The notes beneath the pieces are model-generated. The model had not been told where the DNA came from. It saw nothing but the letters and a program-made list of their open reading frames with translations, and made no database searches. Both the position numbers and the translations under genes were made by a program. This document shows positions 47,295-58,317 of a DNA stretch of 64,000 nt, one piece after another; position 1 is the first letter of the stretch; each line of letters begins with the position of its first letter. Source of the stretch: Massilia agilis (GTDB lineage: Bacteria > Pseudomonadota > Gammaproteobacteria > Burkholderiales > Burkholderiaceae_D); NCBI RefSeq assembly GCF_024756255.1, contig NZ_JANUHB010000001.1, positions 868,001 through 932,000 on the forward strand, in the 5' to 3' direction.

Positions 47295-48569
47295 TTAGGC
47301 TGCGGACTCGAGTTGAGTCCCGTAATTCTTTTTCACGTAATCCAGCACAATCTGCTGGAACTCTTCCACGATGCGCTCGCCGCGCAGCGTCGCCACTTTA
47401 TGGCCGTCGACAAACACCGGCGCGGCCGGCGATTCGCCGGTGCCCGGCAGGCTGATGCCGATGTTGGCATGCTTCGATTCGCCCGGCCCGTTGACGATGC
47501 AGCCCATCACGGCCACGTTCATCGCTTCCACGCCAGGGTAGGACTTCTTCCACTCGGGCATTTGCTCGCGCAGGAAGGTCTGGATGTTGTCGGCCAGTTC
47601 CTGGAACACGGTCGAGGTGGTGCGGCCACAACCCGGGCAGGCGATCACCATCGGCGCGAACTTGCGCAGGCCCATGGTCTGCAGGATTTCCTGCGCCACC
47701 ACCACTTCCTTGGTGCGGTCGCCGCCCGGCTCGGGGGTCAGCGAAATGCGGATCGTGTCGCCGATGCCTTCCTGCAGCAGCACCGACAGCGCCGCGGTCG
47801 AGGCGACGATGCCCTTGCTGCCCATGCCCGCTTCGGTCAGGCCCAGGTGCAGCGCGTAGTCGCAGCGCTTGGCCAGCTCGCGGTACACGGCGATCAGGTC
47901 CTGCACACCGGACACCTTGCACGACAGGATGATCTTGTCGCCGGCAAGGCCCAGCTGCTCGGCGCGCTGGGCGTTTTCGATGGCGGAAGTGACCAGCGCC
48001 TCGTACATCACCACCTGTGCACTCCACGGCTGCGCGCGGGCAGCGTTTTCGTCCATGATGCGCGCCAGCAGCGACTGGTCCAGGCTGCCCCAGTTCACGC
48101 CAATGCGCACCGGCTTGTCGTACTGGATGGCCGCCTCGATCATCTGGGCGAACTGGCTGTCGCGCTTGGCGCCCTGCCCCACGTTGCCGGGGTTGATGCG
48201 GTATTTCGACAGCGCCTTGGCGCACTCCGGAAAATCACGCAGGAGCAGGTGGCCGTTGTAGTGGAAGTCGCCCACCAGCGGCACGTCCACGCCCATCTTG
48301 TCGAGCTGTTCGCGGATTGCCGGCACGGCCGCCGCCGCTTCCGGCGTGTTGACTGTGATGCGCACCACCTCGGAGCCGGCGCGCGCCAGTTCCTTCACCT
48401 GGATCGCGGTGGCGATCGCATCGGCCGTGTCGGTATTGGTCATCGACTGCACCAGCACCGGGGCGTCGCCGCCGACCCAGACCGTGCGCGCGCCATGCGA
48501 CACCGCGACGGCGCGGCTCTTGCGGCGTGGCAGCGGGCCCGAGGCAATAGGCGTGTTCGAAGAAGTCAT
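47295..48569 (-). CDS. ispG: 4-hydroxy-3-methylbut-2-enyl diphosphate synthase (flavodoxin)
   Basis: 424-residue iron-sulfur enzyme of the MEP isoprenoid pathway, converting MEcPP to HMBPP. The TIM-barrel part begins [17 protein letters not shown]. The 4Fe-4S ligands are seen in the [12 protein letters not shown] motif and the later GCIVNGPGE motif. The length is that of the proteobacterial type with an insertion between barrel and cluster domains. Located between rodZ and hisS, the usual order. Confidence 0.98.
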   Translation of the reverse strand: MTSSNTPIASGPLPRRKSRAVAVSHGARTVWVGGDAPVLVQSMTNTDTADAIATAIQVKELARAGSEVVRITVNTPEAAAAVPAIREQLDKMGVDVPLVGDFHYNGHLLLRDFPECAKALSKYRINPGNVGQGAKRDSQFAQMIEAAIQYDKPVRIGVNWGSLDQSLLARIMDENAARAQPWSAQVVMYEALVTSAIENAQRAEQLGLAGDKIILSCKVSGVQDLIAVYRELAKRCDYALHLGLTEAGMGSKGIVASTAALSVLLQEGIGDTIRISLTPEPGGDRTKEVVVAQEILQTMGLRKFAPMVIACPGCGRTTSTVFQELADNIQTFLREQMPEWKKSYPGVEAMNVAVMGCIVNGPGESKHANIGISLPGTGESPAAPVFVDGHKVATLRGERIVEEFQQIVLDYVKKNYGTQLESAA

Positions 48570-48580
48570 GCTTTCCTCTG

Positions 48581-49576
48581 TTACTTCAGGGAGACGCGCG
48601 CGATGGTCTTACCGGGCAGCATGGGCAGCTCGACGGCGCTGCCGCGCAGGGACGCGCTGACGCCTTTCGGGTTGCCGACGGTGACGGTGACCGGCTGCTC
48701 GACCGTCACGCTTTCCGTGCTGCCTGCCTTGACCAGGCGCGAAATCAGGTTCTTGCCGTCCGCCGTGCGCACCTGGATCCAGGAATCCTCGCGCACGTTC
48801 AGTACCAGCGAATTGGGGCCGACGGCGGTTTCGGTGGCGGCCTGCACCGGTTGCTGCAGCGCTGCCGGCTGGGCGGCGGCAGGCTGCGCGGCAGCGGACG
48901 GGCCGCCGGTGGCGCCTGGCGCCGCGGCCGGGGCGGCCGGCGCAGTGCCTGGCTGCGCCTCGCCACTGGGGGCCGGCGGATTCTGGCCCGGCACCGAAAT
49001 CAGCGGCACGTCAGGCTTTTGCGCCGGCTCGCTCGCGCTGCCCGGGGGCACGCTGGCCGGCGCCGGCAGGACGGTGGTGCTGGCCGGCGAGCCGGAGGGC
49101 GCCTCGCCGACGGTGGAACGGAAGACGCCCAGGTGCCAGGCGGCGGCCGCGGCAGCCATCACGGCGACGGCGGCCGCGATCCAGCCGACCGGCAGGCTGC
49201 TGCGCTTGCCGTGCAGCGGAAAGCGCGACGACTCCGAGAACGTGGCCGGCTTTTCGCGCCGCACCGGGGCCGTGTTGACGGCGGTCTCCGGGGTGTCTAT
49301 CGCGATCATCGCCACCAGCGGCGCGGCGTCGAGCCTGAGGATCTTGGCGTACGCGCGCACGAAGCCGCGCACCACGGCCGGGCTGGGCAGCGAGGCGTAG
49401 TCGCCTGCTTCCAGCGCCACCACCTGGCGCGGCGCCAGCTTGAGCTGGTCGGCCACCTGTTCCACGGTCCAGCCCATCGCTTCGCGCTGGGCCGCCAATG
49501 CCTTGCCTGGCACGCCGTTCGGGATTTCGGGCGTTGCCGGCTGATCTGCCCGCTCACTCATTGTCGTCTCACTCAT
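48581..49576 (-). CDS. rodZ: RodZ-like helix-turn-helix membrane protein (DUF4115)
   Basis: 331-residue protein with an N-terminal RodZ-type HTH ([21 protein letters not shown]..), a membrane helix at about residues 125-145 ([16 protein letters not shown]), a long Pro/Ala-rich periplasmic linker and a C-terminal DUF4115 domain ([14 protein letters not shown]). RodZ links MreB to the cell-wall elongation machinery. The ATG at 49576 overlaps the pilW stop; a second ATG at 49561 is possible. It lies between pilW and ispG as expected. Confidence 0.92.
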   Translation of the reverse strand: MSETTMSERADQPATPEIPNGVPGKALAAQREAMGWTVEQVADQLKLAPRQVVALEAGDYASLPSPAVVRGFVRAYAKILRLDAAPLVAMIAIDTPETAVNTAPVRREKPATFSESSRFPLHGKRSSLPVGWIAAAVAVMAAAAAAWHLGVFRSTVGEAPSGSPASTTVLPAPASVPPGSASEPAQKPDVPLISVPGQNPPAPSGEAQPGTAPAAPAAAPGATGGPSAAAQPAAAQPAALQQPVQAATETAVGPNSLVLNVREDSWIQVRTADGKNLISRLVKAGSTESVTVEQPVTVTVGNPKGVSASLRGSAVELPMLPGKTIARVSLK

Positions 49577-50368
49577 CAAATGCCCCGCGCTGGAAGGCAG
49601 CGAACTCGGGCGAACCGGGGAAGCGACGGCGCAGTTGCCCGGCCAGGCTCGCCTCCAGGTTGCGGTCGCCCAACTTGCGCTCGACACGCAGCGCGAGCCA
49701 CAGCGCGTCTGCCGACAGCGTATCGAGTTTCGCCGTCTCCGTCAGGCGGTTAACGAAAAAACCGGCGCGCACGTAGTCGCGCTTTTCATAATAGACCCGT
49801 GCGAGCCCTGTGTTCACGACCGGCAGGTCCGGTGCGATACGCAGCGCGTCCAGCAGATAGCGTTCGGCCGCATCGCGGTCTTTGTTCTTCAGGCTGCAGG
49901 TGCCGGCGTTGACCAGGGCCGACAGCGGCGACTGGTAATGCGGGTTCTTCAGCGCCGCCTCGAAATACGGGATCGCCTGCGCCGGCTTGCCGGCGGCATT
50001 GCACAGGAACGAGCCGTAGTTGTTGGCGATGTCCGGGCTGTGCGGCGCCAGCTTGAGCGCGCGCTGGAAATTTTCCTCGGCCAGGCCGTTCTCGCCCATG
50101 GAGCTGTAGATCAGGCCGCGCATGCCGTAGGCGTCGGCCGACTGCGGGTAGATCGCGATGGCCTGCTTGACCTCGTCGAGCGCGATCTCGAACTTGCCGT
50201 CCTGGTAGTAGCCGACCGCCAGCTGCAGGCGGATGCCGGCGCGCTTTTCGGCCGCGGTCTGGTCCGACGCGGTCTTGAGCTCGCCTTTCTCGGCGCTCGG
50301 GCCGCCCGCGCACGCGGCCAGCAGGCCGAGCGCGACGATGGCGGCGGCGCGCTTGAGGAGCGCGGCGC

Positions 50369-50372
<4 letters not shown>
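49569..50372 (-). CDS. pilW: Type IV pilus biogenesis lipoprotein PilW/PilF
   Basis: 267-residue TPR lipoprotein that helps PilQ secretin multimerise in the outer membrane. The start is a TTG at 50372, overlapping the rlmN stop (TTGA), with GGAG eight bases upstream. It is the only start that gives the lipoprotein signal [20 protein letters not shown]. Four or more TPR units follow, for example [20 protein letters not shown] and [16 protein letters not shown]. Order rlmN-pilW-rodZ-ispG is conserved in beta- and gammaproteobacteria. Confidence 0.93.
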
Positions 50373-51538
<1,166 letters not shown>

Positions 51539-51555
51539 TTGTTTCCTAAAGTATT

Positions 51556-51586
51556 ACAAAAGCCGCCCGCGGCTGCGGGCGGTTTT
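51556..51586 (-). terminator. Rho-independent terminator after ndk
   Basis: CCGCCCGC (51563-51570) and GCGGGCGG (51575-51582) form a stem with a 4-base loop. On the minus strand it is followed by a TTTTG run. It lies 30 bases downstream of the ndk stop and just upstream of rlmN. Confidence 0.88.
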
Positions 51587-51614
51587 ACGGCTTGTTACAG
51601 CTACGGCGCTGTGA

Positions 51615-52040
51615 TTAGCGCGAGTAGACGTTCAGGGCCGGGAAGTAGTAGGCGATTTCCACGGCAGCGGTTTCAGCCGCGTCCGAACCGTGCACGGCGT
51701 TCGCGTCGATCGAGTCGGCGAAGTCGGCGCGGATGGTGCCCTTGTCGGCCTTCTTCGGGTCGGTGGCGCCCATCAGTTCGCGGTTCTTGGCGATGGCGTT
51801 TTCGCCTTCCAGCACTTGGATCATGACCGGGCCCGAGACCATGAAGTCAACCAGGTCCTTGAAGAACGGACGCTCCTTGTGGACGGCGTAGAAGCCTTCG
51901 GCTTCAGCGCGCGACAGCTGCGCCATGCGGGCAGCGACGATCTTCAGGCCAGCGCCTTCGAAGCGGCTGTAGATTTGGCCGATCACGTTTTTTGCAACAG
52001 CGTCTGGTTTGATGATCGACAGGGTGCGTTCAATTGCCAT
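51615..52040 (-). CDS. ndk: Nucleoside diphosphate kinase
   Basis: 141-residue enzyme that transfers the gamma phosphate of ATP to other NDPs. The standard start [18 protein letters not shown] is used; the longer frame is rejected. The phosphohistidine motif is [13 protein letters not shown], with the conserved active-site His. The length is that of a tetrameric bacterial Ndk. It stands ahead of rlmN but is separated from it by a terminator. Confidence 0.99.
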   Translation of the reverse strand: MAIERTLSIIKPDAVAKNVIGQIYSRFEGAGLKIVAARMAQLSRAEAEGFYAVHKERPFFKDLVDFMVSGPVMIQVLEGENAIAKNRELMGATDPKKADKGTIRADFADSIDANAVHGSDAAETAAVEIAYYFPALNVYSR

Positions 52041-52254
52041 GTAAAAACTCCAATAAAAAGAATGGTTTAAATCGAGATGTTGAGAACTCAATCAACCTTT
52101 GATTTTACCATACATCCCCCGGATCACCGATATTGCCCTGCCGTCAAGCAAAGTGTTACAGTTGGGGGCGCCGCGCTCCCGCCTGTCACACCCGTGTCAG
52201 CAACCGGTGGTAAGCTGGGCGGGAAGCGTCACCAACCAACAAACCGGAGGCATC

Positions 52255-52938
52255 ATGATCCCAAGCATCCAAAACAGTTACGACATTACCGGCGCCCGGG
52301 CCACGCGGCACAAGGTGCTGCGCAACACCTACTGGCTGCTGGCGCTGTCGATGGTCCCGACCGTGCTGGGCGCGATCATCGGCGTGACCATGCACGTGCC
52401 GGTCCTACGCGGCGGCATGGGCTTCTTGCTGTTCATGCTGATCGCGTTCGGCTTCATCGCCGCCATCGAAAAAACCAAGGAATCGGCGGCCGGCGTGGCC
52501 GTGCTGCTGGCATTCACCTTCTTCATGGGGCTGATGCTCACGCCGCTGCTGACCTACACCCTGCGCTATGCCAATGGCCCGGCGCTGATCATGACGGCAT
52601 TCGGCGGCACCGCCTGCGTGTTCGCGGTCATGGCCAGCATTGCCACCGTGTCCAAGCGCGACTTTTCGGGCCTGTCCAGCTGGCTGACGGCCGGCGTGAT
52701 CGTGCTGCTGCTGGCGGCCGTGGCCAACATCTTCCTTGGCCTGACGGCACTGCAGCTGGTGATTTCGGTGCTGGCGATCGGCATTTTCTCGGCCTTCATC
52801 CTGTTCGACGTGCAGCGCATCGTCAACGGCGGCGAAACCAATTACATCACCGCCACCCTGTCGATCTACCTGGACGTGTACAACATCTTCACCAGCCTGC
52901 TGCAACTGCTGGGCTTTACCGCCGGCAGCCGCGACTGA
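52255..52938 (+). CDS. Bax inhibitor-1/YccA family membrane protein
   Basis: 227-residue seven-helix inner-membrane protein of the BI-1/TMBIM family. In E. coli YccA blocks FtsH-mediated degradation of jammed translocons. GGAGG lies four bases before the ATG at 52255. The C-terminal block DVQRIVNGGETNYITATLSIYLDVYN is the family signature with the conserved Asp. It is divergent from ndk and ends at a clear terminator. The short distance from the hfl genes is of interest because HflKC and YccA both act on FtsH. Confidence 0.93.
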   Translation: MIPSIQNSYDITGARATRHKVLRNTYWLLALSMVPTVLGAIIGVTMHVPVLRGGMGFLLFMLIAFGFIAAIEKTKESAAGVAVLLAFTFFMGLMLTPLLTYTLRYANGPALIMTAFGGTACVFAVMASIATVSKRDFSGLSSWLTAGVIVLLLAAVANIFLGLTALQLVISVLAIGIFSAFILFDVQRIVNGGETNYITATLSIYLDVYNIFTSLLQLLGFTAGSRD

Positions 52939-52961
52939 CGCGCGCCCGCTCCCCCTCTTTG

Positions 52962-52986
52962 CGCCCGGCCCTGGCCGGGCGTTTTA
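52962..52986 (+). terminator. Rho-independent terminator of the YccA-like gene
   Basis: CGCCCGGC (52962-52969) and GCCGGGCG (52974-52981) form an 8-bp stem with a 4-base loop, followed by TTTT. It overlaps the end of the convergent LysR gene. Confidence 0.85.
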
Positions 52987-53892
52987 ATTGAAATCGGGGT
53001 CGGCCCCGAACAATTCCAGCACCCACTGCGAAAACGCCCTCACCTTGGGCGCCGCCAGCCGGCTGTCGCGGTACATGAGCGAGACCGGCATCGGCGTCGG
53101 GCGCGACTGCGCGAGCACTTCGACCAGCCGGCCCTGCGCCAGGTGTTCCCGGACCTGGTAAGCGCCCGCCTGGATCAGCCCGCAGCCGGCCAGGCCGCAC
53201 AGCACATTGGCGTCGGCATCGTTGACTCCCACCGTCGCCTTTGCATCGACCTTGACCACCTCGCTGCCGACCACGAAATCCCAGTCCAGCGGCCGCCCGG
53301 TGCGCCCGGAGAAATAGACCACCAGGTCGTGCCCGGCCAAGTCGGCGATGCTGCGCGGGGTGCCGCGCCGCGCCAGGTACTCGGGTGAGGCGCAGGTGAC
53401 AAAGCGCATCTGACCAAGCGGGCGCGCCACCAGCGTCGAGTCGTGCGGCTGGCCGACGCGCAGCGCGCAATCGATCCCCTCCTGCGCGAGGTCGGCCACG
53501 CGGTTGCTCACGCTGAGCATGAGTTCGATCTCGGGATAGGCAGCGCGGAATGCCCCCAGCCGCGGCAGCACCACGTTGCGGGCCAACGCGCCCGGCATGT
53601 CCACACGCAACAGCCCGCGCGGCCGCTGCGTGCCCAGCTGGCGCATGGCCTCGTCGGCGCTCTCCACCGCCGCCAGGATCTCGACGCAGCGGCGATAGTA
53701 CTCCTCGCCCTCCGGCGTGGGCGACACGCGCCGCGTTGTCCGCTGCAGGAGCTTGGCCTGCAGGTGCGATTCGAGGCGCTGCACCGTCGCGGTCACCGCG
53801 GAGCGCGGCAAGTTGAGCGTTTCGGCCGCTTTCGAAAAACTGCGCGCTTCAACGATGCGCGCGAAGACAGTCATGGCACGCAGGCGATCCAT
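52984..53892 (-). CDS. LysR family transcriptional regulator
   Basis: 302-residue regulator. The N-terminal winged HTH runs MDRLRAMTVFARIVEARSFSKAAETL with the recognition helix near PRSAVTATVQRLE; the C-terminal effector domain starts about residue 90. The ATG at 53892 is preferred to a GTG two codons upstream. Divergent from an MFS transporter, the classical arrangement of a LysR gene and its target. A perfect inverted repeat lies 12 bases upstream and is the likely auto-regulatory site. The ligand is not visible. Confidence 0.95.
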   Translation of the reverse strand: MDRLRAMTVFARIVEARSFSKAAETLNLPRSAVTATVQRLESHLQAKLLQRTTRRVSPTPEGEEYYRRCVEILAAVESADEAMRQLGTQRPRGLLRVDMPGALARNVVLPRLGAFRAAYPEIELMLSVSNRVADLAQEGIDCALRVGQPHDSTLVARPLGQMRFVTCASPEYLARRGTPRSIADLAGHDLVVYFSGRTGRPLDWDFVVGSEVVKVDAKATVGVNDADANVLCGLAGCGLIQAGAYQVREHLAQGRLVEVLAQSRPTPMPVSLMYRDSRLAAPKVRAFSQWVLELFGADPDFN

Positions 53893-53903
53893 AGCCACCC
53901 TTT

Positions 53904-53920
53904 GTTCACATAAAGTGAAC
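53904..53920. promoter_or_regulatory. LysR-type operator (perfect inverted repeat)
   Basis: GTTCAC-ATAAA-GTGAAC, a perfect 6+6 palindrome with a 5-base centre, contains the T-N11-A pattern of LysR boxes. It lies 12 bases before the LysR start and 80 before the MFS start, so it fits autorepression plus control of the divergent gene. Confidence 0.65.
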
Positions 53921-53999
53921 TCTATTATCCATTCTAAGCCGATTATTTGCTATCACATTTCCAATAGACTGGTTTCCAGTCAACCATGAGGAGCTGATC

Positions 54000-55229
54000 G
54001 TGAACCAACTGATAGCAAACCGGCCGGCTGGCGCCGTAGTCGAGCCAGGCATCGCACAAGGAATGGTCCGCTTGCTCGCCGTTGCGGCGGGCATGATTGT
54101 CGCCAACCTGTATTACGCCCAGACGCTGGTCGGCCCGATCAGCGCGTCCACCGGGCTGTCGCCGGGCGCGGCCGGGCTGGTCGTCACGCTGACCCAGCTT
54201 GGCTATTGCCTGGGCCTGCTGTTCATCGTTCCGCTGGGCGACCGGCTTGAGAACCGGCGCATGATCGTGACCGGCATTGCCTTCACCTCCGCCGCGCTGG
54301 CCGCCGCCGCGCTGGCACAGTCGGCCCTGGTGTTCCTGCTGGCGGCGCTGTGCATCGGCCTTGGCGCCGTGGTCGCCCAGGTCCTGGTGCCTTTCGCGGC
54401 CCACCTGGCGCCGCAAGCGAGCCGCGGCGAGATCGTCGGCAAGGTCGTCAGCGGCCTGCTGCTGGGCATCATGCTGGCCCGCCCCCTCGCCAGCCTGGTG
54501 GCCGGCTATGCGGGCTGGCATGCCGTCTTTGCCGGCGCGGCCGTCGCGCTGGTGGGCCTTGCGCTGGTCCTGCACCACAAGCTGCCGCAACGCTTGCCCG
54601 TGGCGGGACCGGCCTACCCGCAGCTGATCAAGTCGCTGTGGCACCTGTTCGCCACCACGCCGGTGCTGCGCCGCCGCGCCGCCTACCACGCCGCCTTGTT
54701 CGGTGCCTTCAGCCTGTTCTGGACCACTGCGCCGCTGTACCTGCAAGGGCCTGGCTTGCACCTGTCGCAGACCGGCATCGCCGTGTTCGCGCTGGTCGGC
54801 ATGGCGGGGGCGGTGGCCTCGCCGGTGGCGGGGCGCCTGGCCGATGCCGGGCACACGCGGATTGCGACAGGGGTTGCGCTATCGCTGGGTACGGTGAGCT
54901 TCGTGTTGCCGATGCTGGCGCCGGCCTCGCGCCCGGTGTCGCTGGCCCTGATGGTGGCGGCGTCGATCTTGCTGGACATGGGGGTCGCGGCCAACCTGGT
55001 GCTCGGCCAGCGCGCCATCTACACGCTGGGCGCCGAGGTGCGCAGCCGCCTGAACGGCATCTACTTTGCGCTGTTCTTCGCCGGCGGTGCGGCCGGATCG
55101 TCGATCGGCGGGTGGATCTACGCAACCCATGGCGCCACCGGCGCAATGGCCGTCGGCATGGCCTTGTGCGCACTCGGCCAGGCCTACTGGGTGACGGAAC
55201 GAGGCACCGCGAACCCGCGCGCCGCCTGA
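54000..55229 (+). CDS. MFS transporter (AraJ/YdhP-type, DHA1-like)
   Basis: 409-residue inner-membrane major facilitator with 12 predicted helices. GAGGAG lies seven bases before the GTG start at 54000, so GTG is favoured over an ATG 21 codons later. The MFS signature between helices 2 and 3 is GDRLENRRMIVTG. The first helix region has AGMIVANLYYAQTLVGPI. Controlled in all likelihood by the divergent LysR. This family exports sugars, drugs or amino acids, so the substrate is open. Confidence 0.93.
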   Translation: MNQLIANRPAGAVVEPGIAQGMVRLLAVAAGMIVANLYYAQTLVGPISASTGLSPGAAGLVVTLTQLGYCLGLLFIVPLGDRLENRRMIVTGIAFTSAALAAAALAQSALVFLLAALCIGLGAVVAQVLVPFAAHLAPQASRGEIVGKVVSGLLLGIMLARPLASLVAGYAGWHAVFAGAAVALVGLALVLHHKLPQRLPVAGPAYPQLIKSLWHLFATTPVLRRRAAYHAALFGAFSLFWTTAPLYLQGPGLHLSQTGIAVFALVGMAGAVASPVAGRLADAGHTRIATGVALSLGTVSFVLPMLAPASRPVSLALMVAASILLDMGVAANLVLGQRAIYTLGAEVRSRLNGIYFALFFAGGAAGSSIGGWIYATHGATGAMAVGMALCALGQAYWVTERGTANPRAA

Positions 55230-55288
55230 CTGTCCATTATGGGACCGGTCGCGCATCGGGCGGCGGGTAACAGGACTGGAGGTGGCAG

Positions 55289-55786
55289 ATGAACAAGCGC
55301 ACACTGGCCGTCTTTGCGGGCGGCATCTTCGCAGCCGGCCTTGCACTGGCCCAGCCCGGGCCAAGCGGCCAGCCCGGACCCGGCGGCCAGCCCGGGCCAC
55401 AAGGCGGCCGCGGCTGGGGCAACCATGGCATGATGGACGGCTACGGCGGCTACGGCGGCGGCATGATGGGGCCGGGCATGATGGGCGGGTTCGGGTGGCG
55501 CAACATTCCCGACCTGACCGCCGACCAGCGCAGCAAGATCGAAGCCATCCGGCGCGATTTGCGCAACCGGCAGTTCGCGCTGATGGACCAGATGCACGAC
55601 CAGATGCATGGCACGCCGTTCTATCGCAACGGCCAGTTCGACGAGCAGGCAGTGCGGCGCGCCTACGATTCGACCGAAAAGCTGCGGCGGCAGATGTTCG
55701 AAAATGCGCTGGATGCGCACAAGCGCATGGATGCGTTGCTGACGCCGGCGCAGCGCCAGCAGCTGGCGCGGCAGTCTAGCTCGTAG
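55289..55786 (+). CDS. Spy/CpxP-like periplasmic LTxxQ protein
   Basis: 165-residue exported protein. A signal peptide ends around ALAQPG. A Gly/Pro/Met-rich stretch (MMGPGMMGGFG) precedes two LTxxQ-type motifs, LTADQRSKI and LTPAQRQQL, the mark of the Spy/CpxP chaperone family. The Met-rich linker may bind copper, as in some relatives. GGAGG lies seven bases before the ATG. The TAG stop lies inside a GTAGGGTGGGC palindromic repeat. Confidence 0.88.
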   Translation: MNKRTLAVFAGGIFAAGLALAQPGPSGQPGPGGQPGPQGGRGWGNHGMMDGYGGYGGGMMGPGMMGGFGWRNIPDLTADQRSKIEAIRRDLRNRQFALMDQMHDQMHGTPFYRNGQFDEQAVRRAYDSTEKLRRQMFENALDAHKRMDALLTPAQRQQLARQSSS

Positions 55787-55811
55787 GGTGGGCAGATTCT
55801 GCCCACCCTAC
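55783..55811. repeat. Single palindromic repeat, GTAGGGTGGGC family (copy 3)
   Basis: GTAGGGTGGGCAGA and its exact inverse TCTGCCCACCCTAC with one base between them. It lies between the convergent Spy-like and rlmD genes, two bases before the rlmD stop, and may serve as a bidirectional terminator. It supplies the TAG stop of the Spy-like gene (55784-55786). Confidence 0.88.
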
Positions 55812-55813
55812 CC

Positions 55814-57166
55814 TTATGCCTGCTGTTCGGCGAGCTCGAACACGCCGATCGATTCGACGTGCGAGGTGTGCGGGAACATGTTGGCAATGCCGGCCTTGCG
55901 CATCACGTAGCCGGCGCGGTGCACCAGGATGCCGGCGTCGCGCGCGAGCGTGGACGGGCTGCACGAGACGTACACGATGCGGCGCGGCAGCAGTTCTGGC
56001 TGGGTTTCCTTCAGCTCGGCCAGCGCCAGCGCCAGCGCCACGGCGCCGTCGCGCGGCGGGTCGATCAGCATGCGGTCGAACTTGCCCAGCGCAACGAGGT
56101 CGTCCCTCGTCACTTCGAACAGGTTGCGCGTGTAGAAGGTGGTCTTTTCCGACACGCCATTGGCCTTGGCGTTCTCCAGCGCGCGCGTGGTGAGCGCGGT
56201 GCTGCCTTCGATGCCGACCACTTCGCGTGCCTGCGTGGCCAGCGGCAGCGTGAAGTTGCCCAGGCCGCAGAACAGGTCGGCCACGCGCTCGCCCGGCTGC
56301 ACGTCCAGCAGGCGCAGCGCCTTGGACACCAGCACCCGGTTGATCTGGTGGTTCACCTGGGTGAAGTCGGTCGGCTTGAACGGCATCCGGATGCCGAACT
56401 CGGGCAGCGTGTAGAACAGCTCCTTATCTGCCGGATAGAACGGATAGACCGTGTCGGGACCCTTCGGCTGCAGCCACCACTGGATGTTCCACTGGTCGGC
56501 AAAGGCCTTGATCAGCTCCTCGTCCTGCGGCGTGAGTGGCGCCATGTTGCGCATCACGAGCGCCGTGGTTTCCTCGCCCACCGCCACCTCGATCTGCGGC
56601 ATCTGGGTGTAGATCGACAGCGCGCGCACCATGTCACGCAGCGGCACCAGCAGCTGGGCCACATGCGGCGGCAGGATGTGGCACTGGGTCATGTCGGCCA
56701 CGTAGGACGAGTGCTTTTCGTGAAAGCCGACCAGCACCGTTTCCTTCTTGGCCACGTAACGGACCGACAGCCGCGCGCGGTAGCGGTAGCCCCAGGTCGG
56801 GCCTTGCAGCGGGCGCATGATGTTCTCGGCCTTGACCTTGCCAAGGTGCCACAGGTTGTCTTCCAGCACGCGCTGCTTGATGGCGACCTGGGCCGTGGGC
56901 TCGAGGTGCTGCATCGAGCAGCCGCCGCAGTTGTCGAAGTGCTGGCACTTGGGCTCGACCCGCATCGACGAGGCGCGGCGCAAGGTGACCAGCCGGCCCG
57001 ACTCCCAGTTCTTCTTCTTGCGCAGGGTCTCGAAACTGACACGTTCTCCCGGCAGCGCGCCTTCGACGAAAATCACCTTGCCCGGCGTGCCGTCCTCGTT
57101 GTCGAGGTGGCCAACGCCGCGCGCTTCCATGTCGAGGGCTTTAATGTCGATGAAGGTTTCTTGCAT
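55814..57166 (-). CDS. rlmD: 23S rRNA (uracil-1939-C5)-methyltransferase RlmD
   Basis: 450-residue SAM enzyme that makes m5U1939 in 23S rRNA. An N-terminal TRAM domain (ARGVGHLDNEDGTPGKVIFVE) precedes the iron-sulfur cysteines in CQHFDNCGGCSMQH. The SAM-binding region has VADLFCGLGNFTLPLA, and the nucleophile Cys is in the YVSCSPSTLARD block. Its 3' end faces the Spy-like gene across a palindromic repeat. Confidence 0.97.
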   Translation of the reverse strand: MQETFIDIKALDMEARGVGHLDNEDGTPGKVIFVEGALPGERVSFETLRKKKNWESGRLVTLRRASSMRVEPKCQHFDNCGGCSMQHLEPTAQVAIKQRVLEDNLWHLGKVKAENIMRPLQGPTWGYRYRARLSVRYVAKKETVLVGFHEKHSSYVADMTQCHILPPHVAQLLVPLRDMVRALSIYTQMPQIEVAVGEETTALVMRNMAPLTPQDEELIKAFADQWNIQWWLQPKGPDTVYPFYPADKELFYTLPEFGIRMPFKPTDFTQVNHQINRVLVSKALRLLDVQPGERVADLFCGLGNFTLPLATQAREVVGIEGSTALTTRALENAKANGVSEKTTFYTRNLFEVTRDDLVALGKFDRMLIDPPRDGAVALALALAELKETQPELLPRRIVYVSCSPSTLARDAGILVHRAGYVMRKAGIANMFPHTSHVESIGVFELAEQQA

Positions 57167-57294
57167 GTGAGTGAAGACTGGAAATCAAACTGCCAAACGC
57201 CACGCACCGCCCTCCCATGGCCGGGAACGGCGGTGACGAGCATGGTTGATCGGGCGGGAGGAACGCAGGGCTCAAGCCAACCGCAAACCGGGGA

Positions 57295-58308
57295 TCATAG
57301 CAAGGAATCGCGCACGACGCCACGGGCGGCCATGGCCCGCTTGAGCTTGACGAGCGCCTCTTGCTGGATCTGGCGCACGCGCTCGCGCGTCACGCCCATC
57401 TCCTCGGCCAGGGTCTCGAGGGTGGCCGGGTCGTCGTTGTCCAGGCCAAAGCGGCGCATGACGACCACCCGCTGCTTGTCGGGCAGCTTGGCCAGCCAGT
57501 CGCGCACCAGCGCGGTCATTTCATGCTGCTCGGCGCGCGTGTCGGGGCTATCGTCCGTTTCGCCGGGCAGCATGTCCATCAGGCTCGACTGCGGATCGTT
57601 GTCCAGCGGCGCGTCGAGCGAGGTGGCGTGCTCGGACAGCGCCAGGATGTCCTGCACCTCTTCCACCGGGCGCCCGACCAGGCTGGCGATGTCTTCGCTG
57701 GAGGCGTCCTTGCCGTTGTGGCGCTGCGCTTCGAGGTGGTACTTGGCGCGCAGTATCTGGTTGAGTTCGCGCACCATGTGCACCGGCAGGCGCACGGTGC
57801 GCGCCTGGTTCATGATCGCCCGTTCGATGCTCTGGCGTATCCACCAGGTGGCATAGGTGGAGAACCGGAAGCCGCGCTCGGGCTCGAACTTGTCGATGGC
57901 GCGCATCAGGCCGATGTTGCCTTCCTCGATCATGTCGAGCAGCACGACCCCGCGGTTGATGTAGTGCTTGGCGATCGACACCACCAGCCGCAGGTTGTGT
58001 TCGATCATTTTCTGGCGCGCGGCAAAGTCGCCGGCCTTGGCCAGGGTGGCGTAGTGCGCCTCCTCGGTGGCCGACAGCAGCGGGCGCGAGCCGATCTGGT
58101 TCAGGTAGTGCTGGGTGGTGTCGGTGGACAACTCGGCGGCGAGCATCTTCTTGAGCTCGTCCACGCTTTCGAGCACGACATTGCCCTCGGGCCCCTGCTC
58201 GCCCGGCTCGGCGGCGGGCGCGCTGCCGTCCGCATCGAGCAACACGTCGTCGAGCGGCTCGTCCGGGGTGTCGTCCGAGGCGTCGTGCTCCAGATGCGGC
58301 TGCGTCAT
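57295..58308 (-). CDS. rpoS: Stationary-phase sigma factor RpoS
   Basis: 337-residue sigma-70 family protein for general stress and stationary phase. Region 1.2/2 begins about [31 protein letters not shown]. Region 2.4 is [29 protein letters not shown], and region 4.2 is the [20 protein letters not shown] helix-turn-helix. The acidic N-terminus ([24 protein letters not shown]) is longer than in enterics. It follows nlpD by nine bases; in relatives the main rpoS promoter lies inside nlpD. Confidence 0.97.
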   Translation of the reverse strand: MTQPHLEHDASDDTPDEPLDDVLLDADGSAPAAEPGEQGPEGNVVLESVDELKKMLAAELSTDTTQHYLNQIGSRPLLSATEEAHYATLAKAGDFAARQKMIEHNLRLVVSIAKHYINRGVVLLDMIEEGNIGLMRAIDKFEPERGFRFSTYATWWIRQSIERAIMNQARTVRLPVHMVRELNQILRAKYHLEAQRHNGKDASSEDIASLVGRPVEEVQDILALSEHATSLDAPLDNDPQSSLMDMLPGETDDSPDTRAEQHEMTALVRDWLAKLPDKQRVVVMRRFGLDNDDPATLETLAEEMGVTRERVRQIQQEALVKLKRAMAARGVVRDSLL

Positions 58309-58317
58309 TGGCCCTCC

